64,000 nt of DNA from Streptomyces piniterrae (GTDB lineage: Bacteria; Actinomycetota; Actinomycetes; Streptomycetales; Streptomycetaceae). The translations under genes were made by a program, and so were the position numbers. Where the stretch lies: NCBI RefSeq assembly GCF_005048155.1, contig NZ_SUMB01000002.1, forward strand, positions 806,001 to 870,000, read 5' to 3'. Below the pieces are notes generated by a model. It had not been told where the DNA came from and ran no database searches. It saw nothing but the letters and a program-made list of their open reading frames with translations. Of the stretch, positions 34,540-45,429 are shown piece after piece. The stretch's first letter is position 1; each line of letters opens with the position of its first letter.

Positions 34540-34757
34540 CGGGTCGGTAATCACCTGGACGGTGAGGCCGGCGTGCCAGGACGGGACGCCGTTGAGAGAT
34601 GTGCGACCTCGCGGAACCGTCGGCCCACGGAACCGGAGGGTCCCCTGATGAGTCTTGTTCTTGTAGAAACCGCAGTTCCGCCCTGCGCTGCCCGTCACCA
34701 GGCGCGGCCGCCGCGGCGGGGCGAATCGAACGTGGACAGGGCTGGTGGAGGCACGCT

Positions 34758-36365
34758 GTGTCGGACGAGGGGCGACTCATCGCCGGGCGCTACCGGCTCG
34801 CGGAGCACATCGGCCGGGGTGGCATGGGCACGGTATGGCGTGCCGCGGACGAGGTCCTCGGCCGCCAGGTCGCACTCAAGCGGCTGCACGCCCAGCCACA
34901 CCTGTCCGCCGACGAGCTCGCCACGCTCTACGAGCGCACCCGGCGTGAGGGGCGCAGTGCCGCCCGTATCACACATCCCAACGTGGTCGTCGTCCATGAC
35001 GTGGTGGACGACGGCGGGCGGCCCTGCATCGTCATGGAGTACGTTCCGGCGCCCACGCTCGGTGAGCTCCTCAAGAGGGGCCGGACCGCACCACCCGAAG
35101 AGGCCGCCCGTATCGGCCTGGGCATGGTCGCCGCCCTCCGGGCCGCTCATGCCGCCGGCGTGCTGCATCGCGACGTCAAACCCGGCAACGTCCTCCTCGG
35201 CTCGGGGGACCGGGTGGTGCTCACCGACTTCGGCATCGCGACGACGGCCGGCACGTCGACGCTGACCAAGACGGGCGAGATGGTCGGGTCCATCGACTAC
35301 ATGGCGCCGGAGCGGATACGCGGGCGGAAGCCCGGACCGGCTTCGGACCTGTGGGCACTGGGCGCGACGCTGTACCAGGCGGTGGAGGGACGGCCGCCGT
35401 TCCGCCGCGACACCGCGGTGGAGACCGCGTACGCCATCGCCGTCGACCCGCCGGAACCCATGAGGCAGGCTGGCGCGCTGGCACCGCTCATCGAGGCCCT
35501 GCTGGTCAAGGATCCCGACGAGCGGCCGTCGGCGGAACAGACGGAGCGGGCCCTGTGGGACACGCGGTCGGGTCGGACGACAGCGGTGCTGTCGTCGGCC
35601 CCTGCTGCGGGCTCCGCCGCCGAACGGGAAGCCGCCGCACGCGAAGCCCCTGACAGGGAAGCCACAGGCCGGGAAGTCCCCGAGCGGGAATCCGCCCACC
35701 GGGAAACCGTGAACAGCAAAGACGTGAGCCCGGCCCCCGGGCCGCGCCGGACCCGCAAGCGCCGCGTCCTCGTGTCGACCGCCGTCGCCCTGACCGCCGC
35801 GGCCACAGCCGTCGCGGGCACGCTCTACGCGACATCGCACCATGACACGGACACATCCAGCACATCCAGCGCCCCCAAGGGCCACCGTGCCGACCCGCCC
35901 TCGGACGCGCCCTCGCCGGTGCCCCAGGGGTATCACTTGGTCAAAGAGAAGAAGCTCGGCATCTCCTTCCCCGTTCCGGACGGCTGGAAGGTCGACAAGC
36001 GGACGGCCGACACGGTCATCTACACCAACGAGAACGGCCGGGTCGGCATCACGATCGGCATCGTCGAGCCGGCGGGTGCGAACCCCATGCCGCACTTCAC
36101 GGACATCGAGGCGAACACAAAGGTCAACTACCCCACGTACCGCAAGCTGCGCATGCAGCAGACCACCTTCCGTAGCCGGCCGGCGGCGATATGGGAGTTC
36201 ACCTTCAAGGGGCGGGAGCGCGGCTACCGCGCCATCGATCTCGGCTTCGGCCGCGAAGGCGGCCGCGAGTACGACATCTACTTCTCCGCACCGGAAGCGG
36301 AGTGGGACACCTACCGTCCCGTCTTCGACAAGGTCACGGAGGGGGCCATCACGGCCGGTTCCTGA
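34758..36365 (+). CDS. membrane Ser/Thr protein kinase (PASTA-less Hanks type)
   Basis: The 535-residue protein has a complete kinase domain: glycine loop IGRGGMGTVW (about 18-27), VALK, HRDVKPGNVLL (about 137-147), TDFGIATT, and SIDYMAPERI. A juxtamembrane linker with repeated REA/DREAT-like units precedes a single TM helix near 335-355 (LVSTAVALTAAATAVAGTLY), then an extracellular domain of about 150 residues (ISFPVPDGWKVDKRTADTVIY). GTG 34758 has GGAGG eight bases upstream. The external domain probably senses an envelope signal; targets unknown. Confidence 0.92.
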   Translation: MSDEGRLIAGRYRLAEHIGRGGMGTVWRAADEVLGRQVALKRLHAQPHLSADELATLYERTRREGRSAARITHPNVVVVHDVVDDGGRPCIVMEYVPAPTLGELLKRGRTAPPEEAARIGLGMVAALRAAHAAGVLHRDVKPGNVLLGSGDRVVLTDFGIATTAGTSTLTKTGEMVGSIDYMAPERIRGRKPGPASDLWALGATLYQAVEGRPPFRRDTAVETAYAIAVDPPEPMRQAGALAPLIEALLVKDPDERPSAEQTERALWDTRSGRTTAVLSSAPAAGSAAEREAAAREAPDREATGREVPERESAHRETVNSKDVSPAPGPRRTRKRRVLVSTAVALTAAATAVAGTLYATSHHDTDTSSTSSAPKGHRADPPSDAPSPVPQGYHLVKEKKLGISFPVPDGWKVDKRTADTVIYTNENGRVGITIGIVEPAGANPMPHFTDIEANTKVNYPTYRKLRMQQTTFRSRPAAIWEFTFKGRERGYRAIDLGFGREGGREYDIYFSAPEAEWDTYRPVFDKVTEGAITAGS

Positions 36366-36482
36366 CACGGCCGACATCACCGTGTGGGTGGGGTCCCGAC
36401 GTACGCTCGTACCCGGTCAGATCGCGCCAGGCGACGCCGACGGAGCCCGCGAAGGCGGCCCCGCCCGACAGAGGGAGACACC

Positions 36483-38930
<2,448 letters not shown>

Positions 38931-38951
38931 CGTCGGGGGCCTATGTCGGCA

Positions 38952-39011
38952 CCCGACCGAGGCCCGCCCGACCGAGGCCCGCCCGACCGAGGCCCGCCCG
39001 ACCGAGGCCCG
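38952..39011 (+). repeat. 4 x 15-bp perfect tandem repeat
   Basis: CCCGACCGAGGCCCG occurs four times without change, from 38952 to 39011, starting 21 bases after the UvrA-like gene stop codon and ending 36 bases before the convergent regulator stop. Perfect identity suggests recent expansion by slippage. It has no coding assignment and may simply be a variable spacer. Confidence 0.85.
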
Positions 39012-39047
39012 CGCGGACACGGCGAGACGAGGAACGAGAACGCAGGG

Positions 39048-39635
39048 TCAGAAACTCGGCGGGGTCTCGGCCCAGACGCAGACGGCCGGGACGTCACCGG
39101 GGTTGCTGTAGCGGTGCGGGGTGGCGGAGGGGAAGCTGACGCAGTCGCCGGGCCCCAGGCGGTAGTGGACGCCGTCCACCCAGTAGTCCAGTTCGCCGCT
39201 GAGCAGGACGCCGACCTCCTCGCCGGTGTGGCTGTGCGGCCGGTCACCGGAGGAGGCTCCCGGGGCCACCTCCAGCATCATCATCTCCAGCCTGCCGCCG
39301 TGCTCGGGGTTGAGGAGGGTGTAGGTGACCCCGTCCACGCCGGCCCGGGTCAGCTCGACGCGCTGGTCGGGGCGGGTCAGGACACGCTGCTCCCGGTCGA
39401 CGGCGTGCAGCAGGCGACTGAGGGTGGTGCCGAGGGCGTTGACGATGGTGCGCAGCGTGTTGATCGTCGGGCTGTTCACGTCCCGCTCGACATTGCTGAG
39501 ATAGCTCCGGGACAGCCCGGTCTTCTCGGCGAGCTGCTCCAACGTCAGCCCCCGCGCCTGCCGTTCGCGGCGCAGGTGCCGGCCGATTCCCTCGTCCGCG
39601 TCGGGTGCCGCGTCCTGGACGCCGTCTTTCGCCAC
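39048..39635 (-). CDS. XRE-cupin transcriptional regulator
   Basis: The 195-residue protein has an N-terminal lambda-repressor HTH (TLEQLAEKTGLSRSYLSNVERD, in two parts) and a C-terminal cupin domain (about 110-190) with the metal-ligand motif HSHTGEEVGVLLSGELDYW and PSATPHRYSN. The PuuR-like family senses small molecules, often amino acids or amines. The start is GTG 39635. It is divergent from a PLP enzyme gene and probably regulates it. Confidence 0.9.
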   Translation of the reverse strand: MAKDGVQDAAPDADEGIGRHLRRERQARGLTLEQLAEKTGLSRSYLSNVERDVNSPTINTLRTIVNALGTTLSRLLHAVDREQRVLTRPDQRVELTRAGVDGVTYTLLNPEHGGRLEMMMLEVAPGASSGDRPHSHTGEEVGVLLSGELDYWVDGVHYRLGPGDCVSFPSATPHRYSNPGDVPAVCVWAETPPSF

Positions 39636-39792
39636 GCGCCCTCACCCCTCTCCCGTGTCTAGTAAACAGGACGTCCCGTCCACTATATCGTTTGCCCGTC
39701 CGTCTCATATCCTCTACTGTCCGTCGTCTATAGAAGACGCCGAGGTGAGTGCCTGCTCGACGGACGTACCGCCGCGAACCCTGTGAGGACAG

Positions 39793-40959
39793 ATGGACTC
39801 CGCTCCCGCTTCCGCTGCCCGCCGCCAAGCCCGCGCACTACCCGAACTCCGCCTCCATCTGGGCGCGTTGGAGCACAACGTGCACCTCATGGCGGACTGG
39901 TGCCGCGCACGCCGCCTCGAACTCTGCCCCCACATCAAGACCACGATGACCCGCCCCGTCGTCGAACGGCAGCTGACCGCCGGGGCATGGGGCGTGACCG
40001 TGGCCACCGCCCGTCAGGCCGGCATCGCGCTCGGCTGGGGAGTGCGCCGGATCCTCATCGCCAACCAGGTGGTACACCCCACCGACCTGGCGCTGCTGCG
40101 GCAACACCTCGACGCCACACCCGACCTGGAGCTCTACTGTCTGGTCGACTCCGAGGCCGGACTCCGCCACGGCCGCGAGGCCTTCAAGGGCGCCGGCAAT
40201 CCCCTCAGGATGCTGGTCGACGTCGGCGTGCCGGGCGGCCGTACCGGAGTGCGCGGCGCCTCGGAGGCATACGAACTGGGGGCGGCCGTGGCGAAGCCGG
40301 GCGACGGGCTGCGGCTGGCCGGTGTCGCCGGATACGAGGGCGTACGGCCCAACCGCCGGGACGCCGGCACGCTCGCTGCGGTCGACGACCACTGCCGAAC
40401 GACGGCCGACGCCTTCGCCTCCCTCGCCCCCCTGTACCAGACCCCGCGGCCCGTCTTCAGCATGGGCGGCTCCGCCTTCCCCGACCGCGTCGCCGACTTC
40501 GCGGCCGACCTCGCACACCGGGCCCCCGACCGGCCCCTGATCCCGGTGCTGCGCTCCGGCTGCTACGTCACCCACGACCACGGCACCTACGCACAGGTCT
40601 CACCCCTGCCAGGGCTCCGCCCGGCCCTCACCGTCCGCGCCGCCGTACTGTCCGCCCCCGAGCCCGGCACCGTCGTCGTCGGCGCCGGAAAGCGCGAACT
40701 CCCCTACGACGCCGGCCTGCCCGTCCTCCTCGCCGCCTACATGGCGACGGGCACTCCGCGCCCCGTGGCACAGGCCACCGCGGCCCAGATCTACGACCAC
40801 CATCTGGTCCTCACCGACGCGCAGGGCCTGGATGTGGGCGACGTCGTCGACCTCGGCATCTCCCACCCCTGCTCGGCCTTCGACCGCTGGCCCGACATCG
40901 CCGTCACCGACGACAGCGGAGACGTACGCGACGTGTGGCACCCGCGGTTCCACCCGTAG
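39793..40959 (+). CDS. PLP-dependent D-amino acid deaminase/aldolase (alanine racemase-fold)
   Basis: The 388-residue protein has a fold-type III PLP barrel start: LGALEHNVHLMADWCR and CPHIKTTMTRPV, with the PLP Lys in HIKTT. C-terminal YDHHLVL and ISHPCSAFDRW provide His and Cys ligands of the metal site seen in D-threonine aldolase and D-serine dehydratase (DSD1-like) enzymes. It cleaves or deaminates D-3-hydroxy amino acids. The divergent XRE-cupin regulator fits amino-acid-responsive control. Exact substrate open. Confidence 0.85.
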   Translation: MDSAPASAARRQARALPELRLHLGALEHNVHLMADWCRARRLELCPHIKTTMTRPVVERQLTAGAWGVTVATARQAGIALGWGVRRILIANQVVHPTDLALLRQHLDATPDLELYCLVDSEAGLRHGREAFKGAGNPLRMLVDVGVPGGRTGVRGASEAYELGAAVAKPGDGLRLAGVAGYEGVRPNRRDAGTLAAVDDHCRTTADAFASLAPLYQTPRPVFSMGGSAFPDRVADFAADLAHRAPDRPLIPVLRSGCYVTHDHGTYAQVSPLPGLRPALTVRAAVLSAPEPGTVVVGAGKRELPYDAGLPVLLAAYMATGTPRPVAQATAAQIYDHHLVLTDAQGLDVGDVVDLGISHPCSAFDRWPDIAVTDDSGDVRDVWHPRFHP

Positions 40960-40992
40960 CCACGATGTCGGGCCGGTCGGTCGTACCGCGGC

Positions 40993-41967
40993 TCAGCGGT
41001 GGAAGAAACCGAGGATGGTGCCGGTCGCGTTCAGGGCGGTACTCGTGCGCCCGAAACCCGCGGGCGGAGTGATGCGCGAGCCCGGCCAGGTGTGTCCCGC
41101 GTCGTGCATGACAAGGAGCTGAACGGTGGCTCCCGCATTCCTGAGACGCCACACCGTGCGGTCGTAGCCCGCCTCGGCCTTCGTGACCGGTTTGCCCGCC
41201 CCGCCCGCGGTCGCGAACGCCGCGGCGCTGTCCCGGGCCGACATGGTCGGGGTGACCGGTTCCTCGCCGGCGGGGGCGGGGGAGGGGCTGGGCATCCCGG
41301 CGAGTGGGCGCACCCTGTCGTCGGCCCCGTAAATGATCATTGTGGGCACCGGTCCGGTGGGCTTGACCGCGGCCGCCCCCGTGGGGAGTTCACCGGACAC
41401 GGCGGCCGCTCCCGCCACCAGTTCGGGGTGCTGGGCCGCCACCCGCAGCGCCATCGAGCCCCCGTTGGAGAACCCGACGACATAGACCCGCTTGCGATCG
41501 GCCCGCTGCGTGCGCACCAGTTCGTCGATGAGCGCCTTGGCAAAGCGTACGTCCAGGTCCGGATCCGGCCGTTTTCCGGTGGCCCGGGTGCCGGCGCCCC
41601 ACAGCTTGCCCAACCCCTCGGGATAGGCGATCAGCATGCCGCGCGCCTTGGCGTCCTCGTCCAGGCGGCTCTGCTCGCGCAGGTACGAGGCGGTGGAGCC
41701 GCGGCCGTGGAAGGCGATGATCAGGGGCCGCGGCCCGCTGCCGTCCGCGGCGGGCCGGTGCAGTAAATACTCCCGCGTACGGCCGTCCACGCGCAGTTGA
41801 TGCCGGTTGTCGGGTGCGGTGCTCGGAGCCGGGGAGTCGGCAGCGCTGCTCGGTGGCGCGGGCCGCTCGGTCGGTGTGCCACAGCCGGTCAGTGCGAGGC
41901 CGAGCAACAGCACATGACACCAGGCGCGCTTGGCGCGGACCCGGTGCGAAAGGGCGAAGGAATTCAT
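40993..41967 (-). CDS. lipoprotein alpha/beta-hydrolase (PHB depolymerase/LpqC-like)
   Basis: The 324-residue protein has a lipoprotein signal peptide with lipobox LTGC (cysteine near residue 29) and a Ser/Pro-rich linker. The hydrolase domain has PLIIAFHGRGSTASYL (oxyanion loop), VYVVGFSNGGSMAL (nucleophile Ser in GFSNG), IIYGADDRVRP (Asp region) and MHDAGHTWPG (His). This is the LpqC/polyhydroxybutyrate depolymerase family. It probably acts on esters outside the membrane. It is divergent from the LysR gene. Confidence 0.87.
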   Translation of the reverse strand: MNSFALSHRVRAKRAWCHVLLLGLALTGCGTPTERPAPPSSAADSPAPSTAPDNRHQLRVDGRTREYLLHRPAADGSGPRPLIIAFHGRGSTASYLREQSRLDEDAKARGMLIAYPEGLGKLWGAGTRATGKRPDPDLDVRFAKALIDELVRTQRADRKRVYVVGFSNGGSMALRVAAQHPELVAGAAAVSGELPTGAAAVKPTGPVPTMIIYGADDRVRPLAGMPSPSPAPAGEEPVTPTMSARDSAAAFATAGGAGKPVTKAEAGYDRTVWRLRNAGATVQLLVMHDAGHTWPGSRITPPAGFGRTSTALNATGTILGFFHR

Positions 41968-42011
41968 GTCCTGAGGACAGCAATGTCTCCTGGCATCTGT
42001 CCAAGACGCAT

Positions 42012-42028
42012 ATCGATCCAGGATCGAT
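42012..42028. promoter_or_regulatory. 17-bp palindrome upstream of lysR
   Basis: ATCGATCC-A-GGATCGAT is a perfect inverted repeat with one central base. It lies 24 bases before the LysR ATG (42053) and 44 bases from the divergent lipoprotein gene start. The position fits a LysR-type operator controlling the divergent genes. Confidence 0.5.
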
Positions 42029-42052
42029 CAACTATCTATATGATTGCTGCTC

Positions 42053-43033
42053 ATGGACCTGGTTCGGCACCTGGAGTGCTTTGTGGCTGTTGCAGAACAG
42101 TCACACTTCGGCCGTGCCGCCGAGCATCTGGGCATGGCCCAGCCGCCACTGTCGCAGCGCATCCAACGGCTGGAACGGGAGCTGGGAGTCCGGCTGTTCG
42201 AGCGCACCAGCAGACAGGTGACGATCACCGAAGCCGGGACGCTGCTGCTGGCCGGAGCCCGTGAACTGCTCGCCGGACACGAGGAGTTCATGGCCACCGC
42301 GCGCCGCATCCGGGACGGCGAGACCGGGCTGCTGCGCGCCGCCCTGTCACCCGACATCGCGGACGAGACCGTCGCCGCGGTGCTGGCGGATTTCCCGCGT
42401 CGTCAGGCCGGCCCCGAACTGGAGCTGCACGAGCTGTCCACCGCTCAGCAACTCGCCCGGTTCGCCTCGCACGACCTCGACGTCGGCGTCATCCACCACC
42501 CCTGTGACGTCACAGGACTGGAACTCGGCCCGGTGCTGCGCCGCGAGTTGGGGGTGCTGCTGCCGCGCGGCGCCGCCGCGGCCGCGCTCGACGAGGTGCC
42601 GCTCGCGTCGCTCACCGAATACGACCTGATCCTCTTCCCCCGCAGCCATGCTCCGGCGCTGTACGACGACCTGCTCACCACCTGCGCCCGCAACGGCTAC
42701 ACCCCCGCCGCCGTCCGGCACGGCCAGGGCGCCGGTTTCGTCCGAGGCCTGATTCTGTCCGCCGGCGCTGTGGCCTTCGGCCCGTACGACGCCCAGCCCG
42801 CGGACGTCCGCGACCGCGACACGGAGAACGGCTCGGGCGTCATATGGCGTCCGCTCGCCGGGGCCCCGCTGGCCTGGCGGCACTCCGTGGCCTGGCCCAA
42901 GGGCCGCGGCGACGCCGCCGTCAGCGCCTTCGCGGCAGCGGCCACGCACGCACTGCGTACGACCGCCGGCGCACGGGCCGACGCGCCCCAGCGGCCGCTG
43001 CACCTTCGCCCGGCATCGGAGTACTGGCTGTGA
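42053..43033 (+). CDS. LysR-family transcriptional regulator
   Basis: The 326-residue protein starts MDLVRHLECFVAVAEQSHFG, with the HTH in RAAEHLGMAQPPLSQRIQRLE and FERTSRQVTITEAG, then a periplasmic-binding-like effector domain. ATG 42053 gives the normal LysR N terminus; a TTG three codons earlier is unnecessary. Its stop overlaps the GTG of a beta-lactamase-fold gene (GTGA at 43030), so regulator and enzyme are co-transcribed rather than divergent. Confidence 0.92.
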   Translation: MDLVRHLECFVAVAEQSHFGRAAEHLGMAQPPLSQRIQRLERELGVRLFERTSRQVTITEAGTLLLAGARELLAGHEEFMATARRIRDGETGLLRAALSPDIADETVAAVLADFPRRQAGPELELHELSTAQQLARFASHDLDVGVIHHPCDVTGLELGPVLRRELGVLLPRGAAAAALDEVPLASLTEYDLILFPRSHAPALYDDLLTTCARNGYTPAAVRHGQGAGFVRGLILSAGAVAFGPYDAQPADVRDRDTENGSGVIWRPLAGAPLAWRHSVAWPKGRGDAAVSAFAAAATHALRTTAGARADAPQRPLHLRPASEYWL

Positions 43034-43905
43034 CCGACACCCCCGCCCGCATTCACGCGGCCTTCGCCGAAGCCGGCGTCACCGGCTGGCTGCACGCCCT
43101 CGACATCGACTCCGGGGCGCAGATCGACGCCGGCGCCGACCAGCCGGCCTGCACCGCCAGCGTCCACAAACTCTGTCTGCTCGTCGCCCTCCACGAACTG
43201 GCCGCCGAGGGCGGGCTGGACCTCGCCGAACAGATCGAGTGCCCGCCGGCCGGCCGCACCGCGGGACCTACCGGACTGGCCGCCATGCTCGACCCCGTCC
43301 GTATGTCCCTGCGCGATGCCGGCTACCTGATGATGGCGGTGAGCGACAACGCCGCCGCCGACCTTCTGCTGCGTCGCGTCGGTCTCGATGCCGTCAACCA
43401 CGCCATGAACCGGCTCGGCCTCACCCGCACACACGCCGTGCACACCTTCGGCGAACTCTTCGCCACCATCCGGGAGGACGCCGGCCCCGGCGGCGCCCGG
43501 GCGCTGACCGACCCACACGTCATCACCCGGCTCAGAGCCCTCGACCCGGCCCGCACCAACCGCAGCACCCCACGCGATATGACCCACCTGCTCGGTGCCG
43601 TCTGGCGCGACGAGGCCTGCACCCCCGAACACGGCGCCGCCATCCGCCGCGTCCTCGGCCTTCAGGTCTGGCCCCACCGCATGGCCTCCGGCTTCCCCTT
43701 CGACGACGTGCATGTCGCGGGCAAGACCGGCAGCCTGCCGACGCTGCGCAACGAAGTCGGCGTCGCCGAGTACCCCGACGGCGGCCGCTACGCCGTCGCC
43801 GTCTTCACCCGCACCGCCAACACCGCCGCCACCCTCCCCGCGGCCGACGCCGTCATCGGCACGGCCGCCCGCATAGCCGTCGACGCGCTGCGCGCCCGCC
43901 AATAG
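43030..43905 (+). CDS. class A beta-lactamase-fold serine hydrolase without signal peptide
   Basis: The 291-residue protein has the class A motifs: Ser44-x-x-Lys47 (SVHK), Ser105-Asp106-Asn107 (SDNAAADLL) and Lys-Thr-Gly (GKTGSLP, about 233). The N terminus VTDTPARIHAAFAEAG has no signal sequence, so it is predicted cytoplasmic, unlike secreted beta-lactamases. It is translated in overlap with the LysR gene. It may hydrolyse a cytosolic lactam or ester or act as an antibiotic-independent esterase; activity on beta-lactams is not assured. Confidence 0.85.
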   Translation: MTDTPARIHAAFAEAGVTGWLHALDIDSGAQIDAGADQPACTASVHKLCLLVALHELAAEGGLDLAEQIECPPAGRTAGPTGLAAMLDPVRMSLRDAGYLMMAVSDNAAADLLLRRVGLDAVNHAMNRLGLTRTHAVHTFGELFATIREDAGPGGARALTDPHVITRLRALDPARTNRSTPRDMTHLLGAVWRDEACTPEHGAAIRRVLGLQVWPHRMASGFPFDDVHVAGKTGSLPTLRNEVGVAEYPDGGRYAVAVFTRTANTAATLPAADAVIGTAARIAVDALRARQ

Positions 43906-43933
43906 TGCCCTTCGCTGGAGGGAGCACCGTGAA

Positions 43934-45358
43934 TCAGCCGATGCCGTCGGTCCGGACCGGGTGGGGATCCGATGTGGTGCGGCGCAGGCCCACGTGTGGA
44001 CCGAGGGTCAGATAGACGCCTGCGGCCGCCTGCGAGGGGCTGGTGGGCAGGGGGAGCATCTGACTGGTGCCGTGTCCGCCGAGCCCGTACGCCTGATGGC
44101 CGTCCAGGGGCCGGCGCAGCTGGTCGTGGAGAGTCCCGACGGCGTCGTCCTGGGCGTCGGCGAGGTCCTCGGCGCCGGTCACGATGTTCAGGAACGACTC
44201 GTCCAGCCGGAGCCCCTGCTGATCGCGGTGGCTGAGTGCCTGCGCCCGGCGGAAGTAGGCGTCGCGGCCCTCATGGATCCGGTAGAAGGCGCCGACGAGG
44301 ACGAGCAGCCGTTCGTAGGCGTGCTGGTAGGCGGTCTGGTAGAAGCGCTGGGCGGTGGTCTCGTCCAGGTCGCCGCGCAGCACACTGCCGATCGCGGCGG
44401 CGGAGAGCAGGCCGCTGTACATGGCCAGGTGCACACCGGTGGAGAGCAGCGGGTCCAGGAAGCAGGCGGCGTCACCGGCGAGGTAGTAGCCGGGGCCGCA
44501 GAACTCGTCGGTCACATAGGAGTAGTCGCTCTCGGTCTTCAGGGCGGAGACCAGCTCCGCACCGTCGAGGAGGCGGGCGAGCAGGGGGCAGTGGCCGAGC
44601 GCCTCGTGATAGACGGCCTCGATGGAACCGCGCCGACTCCGGGCCTGGTTGAAGGAGCGTTTGTCGGTGACCAGGCCGACGCTGAGCGTGCCGTCGTGGA
44701 GAGGGATGGCCCAGAACCAGCCGTGATCGGGCAGTGAGAAGACGCCGATGGCTCCCGCGGGGGCGCCCTCCAGCGGTGCGGCTCCGCGCCAGTAGCCCCA
44801 TGTGGCGACGTTCCGGAAGACATCGTGGAACCGTCGAGTGCGCAGCTGCCGCGCGGCCAGCACCCCGGCCCTGCCGGAGGCGTCGATCAGCCACCGGAAG
44901 TCGGTCCGGCCGTCTTCCCGGTCCGGAGCGGACCACGAACACGAGGTCGCGCGGCCCTCGTCGAACGTGACATGCCGGACGTTTGTCTGCTCCCGTACGC
45001 GTACGCCCTGGCCCCGGGCGTGGTCCAGCAGGATGTGGTCGAACTCGGAGCGGATCACCTGGAAGCTGTAGTCCGCGGGTCGGCCGGGTGCGTCGAACCG
45101 CAGCTGCCACTCCTGCCCGCCCCAGCCGTAGAACGCCCCTGTCTTGCGGGTGAACCCATGCCGCTCGACCGCCTCCCGGGCGCCCAGCACATCCAGAATC
45201 GGCAGCAAGGACGGGAGCAGGGACTCCCCGATGTGATAGCGGGGGAACCGGTCCCGCTCCAGAAGAGTCACGTCGAAGCCCTGCCGTGCCAACACCGTGG
45301 CCGCGGTCGTGCCGGCCGGACCACCACCGGTGACCAGTACCTGCGTTCGCTCGCGCAT
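43934..45358 (-). CDS. FAD-dependent halogenase-like oxidoreductase
   Basis: The 474-residue flavoprotein has the nucleotide motif VTGGGPAGTTAATVL (GxGxxG-like) and the flavin-halogenase signature WFWAIP near residue 213-218, plus GESLLPSLLPIL. The fold matches the PltA/phenolic class rather than tryptophan halogenases. Such enzymes generate HOCl from FADH2, O2 and chloride to halogenate phenols or carrier-bound pyrroles. It stands alone, with no flavin reductase nearby and about 31 kb from the PKS-like operon, so its substrate is unknown. Non-halogenating oxidases of the family share the fold. Confidence 0.82.
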   Translation of the reverse strand: MRERTQVLVTGGGPAGTTAATVLARQGFDVTLLERDRFPRYHIGESLLPSLLPILDVLGAREAVERHGFTRKTGAFYGWGGQEWQLRFDAPGRPADYSFQVIRSEFDHILLDHARGQGVRVREQTNVRHVTFDEGRATSCSWSAPDREDGRTDFRWLIDASGRAGVLAARQLRTRRFHDVFRNVATWGYWRGAAPLEGAPAGAIGVFSLPDHGWFWAIPLHDGTLSVGLVTDKRSFNQARSRRGSIEAVYHEALGHCPLLARLLDGAELVSALKTESDYSYVTDEFCGPGYYLAGDAACFLDPLLSTGVHLAMYSGLLSAAAIGSVLRGDLDETTAQRFYQTAYQHAYERLLVLVGAFYRIHEGRDAYFRRAQALSHRDQQGLRLDESFLNIVTGAEDLADAQDDAVGTLHDQLRRPLDGHQAYGLGGHGTSQMLPLPTSPSQAAAGVYLTLGPHVGLRRTTSDPHPVRTDGIG

Positions 45359-45429
45359 GTCCCGCCCCTCACTCGGCTCAAAAGCCGTTCTTCTCCTTCC
45401 CCCGTACGTCGATTACCTTCTGCGCTGAC

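Noticed and set aside
38952..39011. CRISPR array
   Set aside because: The 15-bp units are directly adjacent without spacers, so this is a simple tandem repeat; no cas genes are present.
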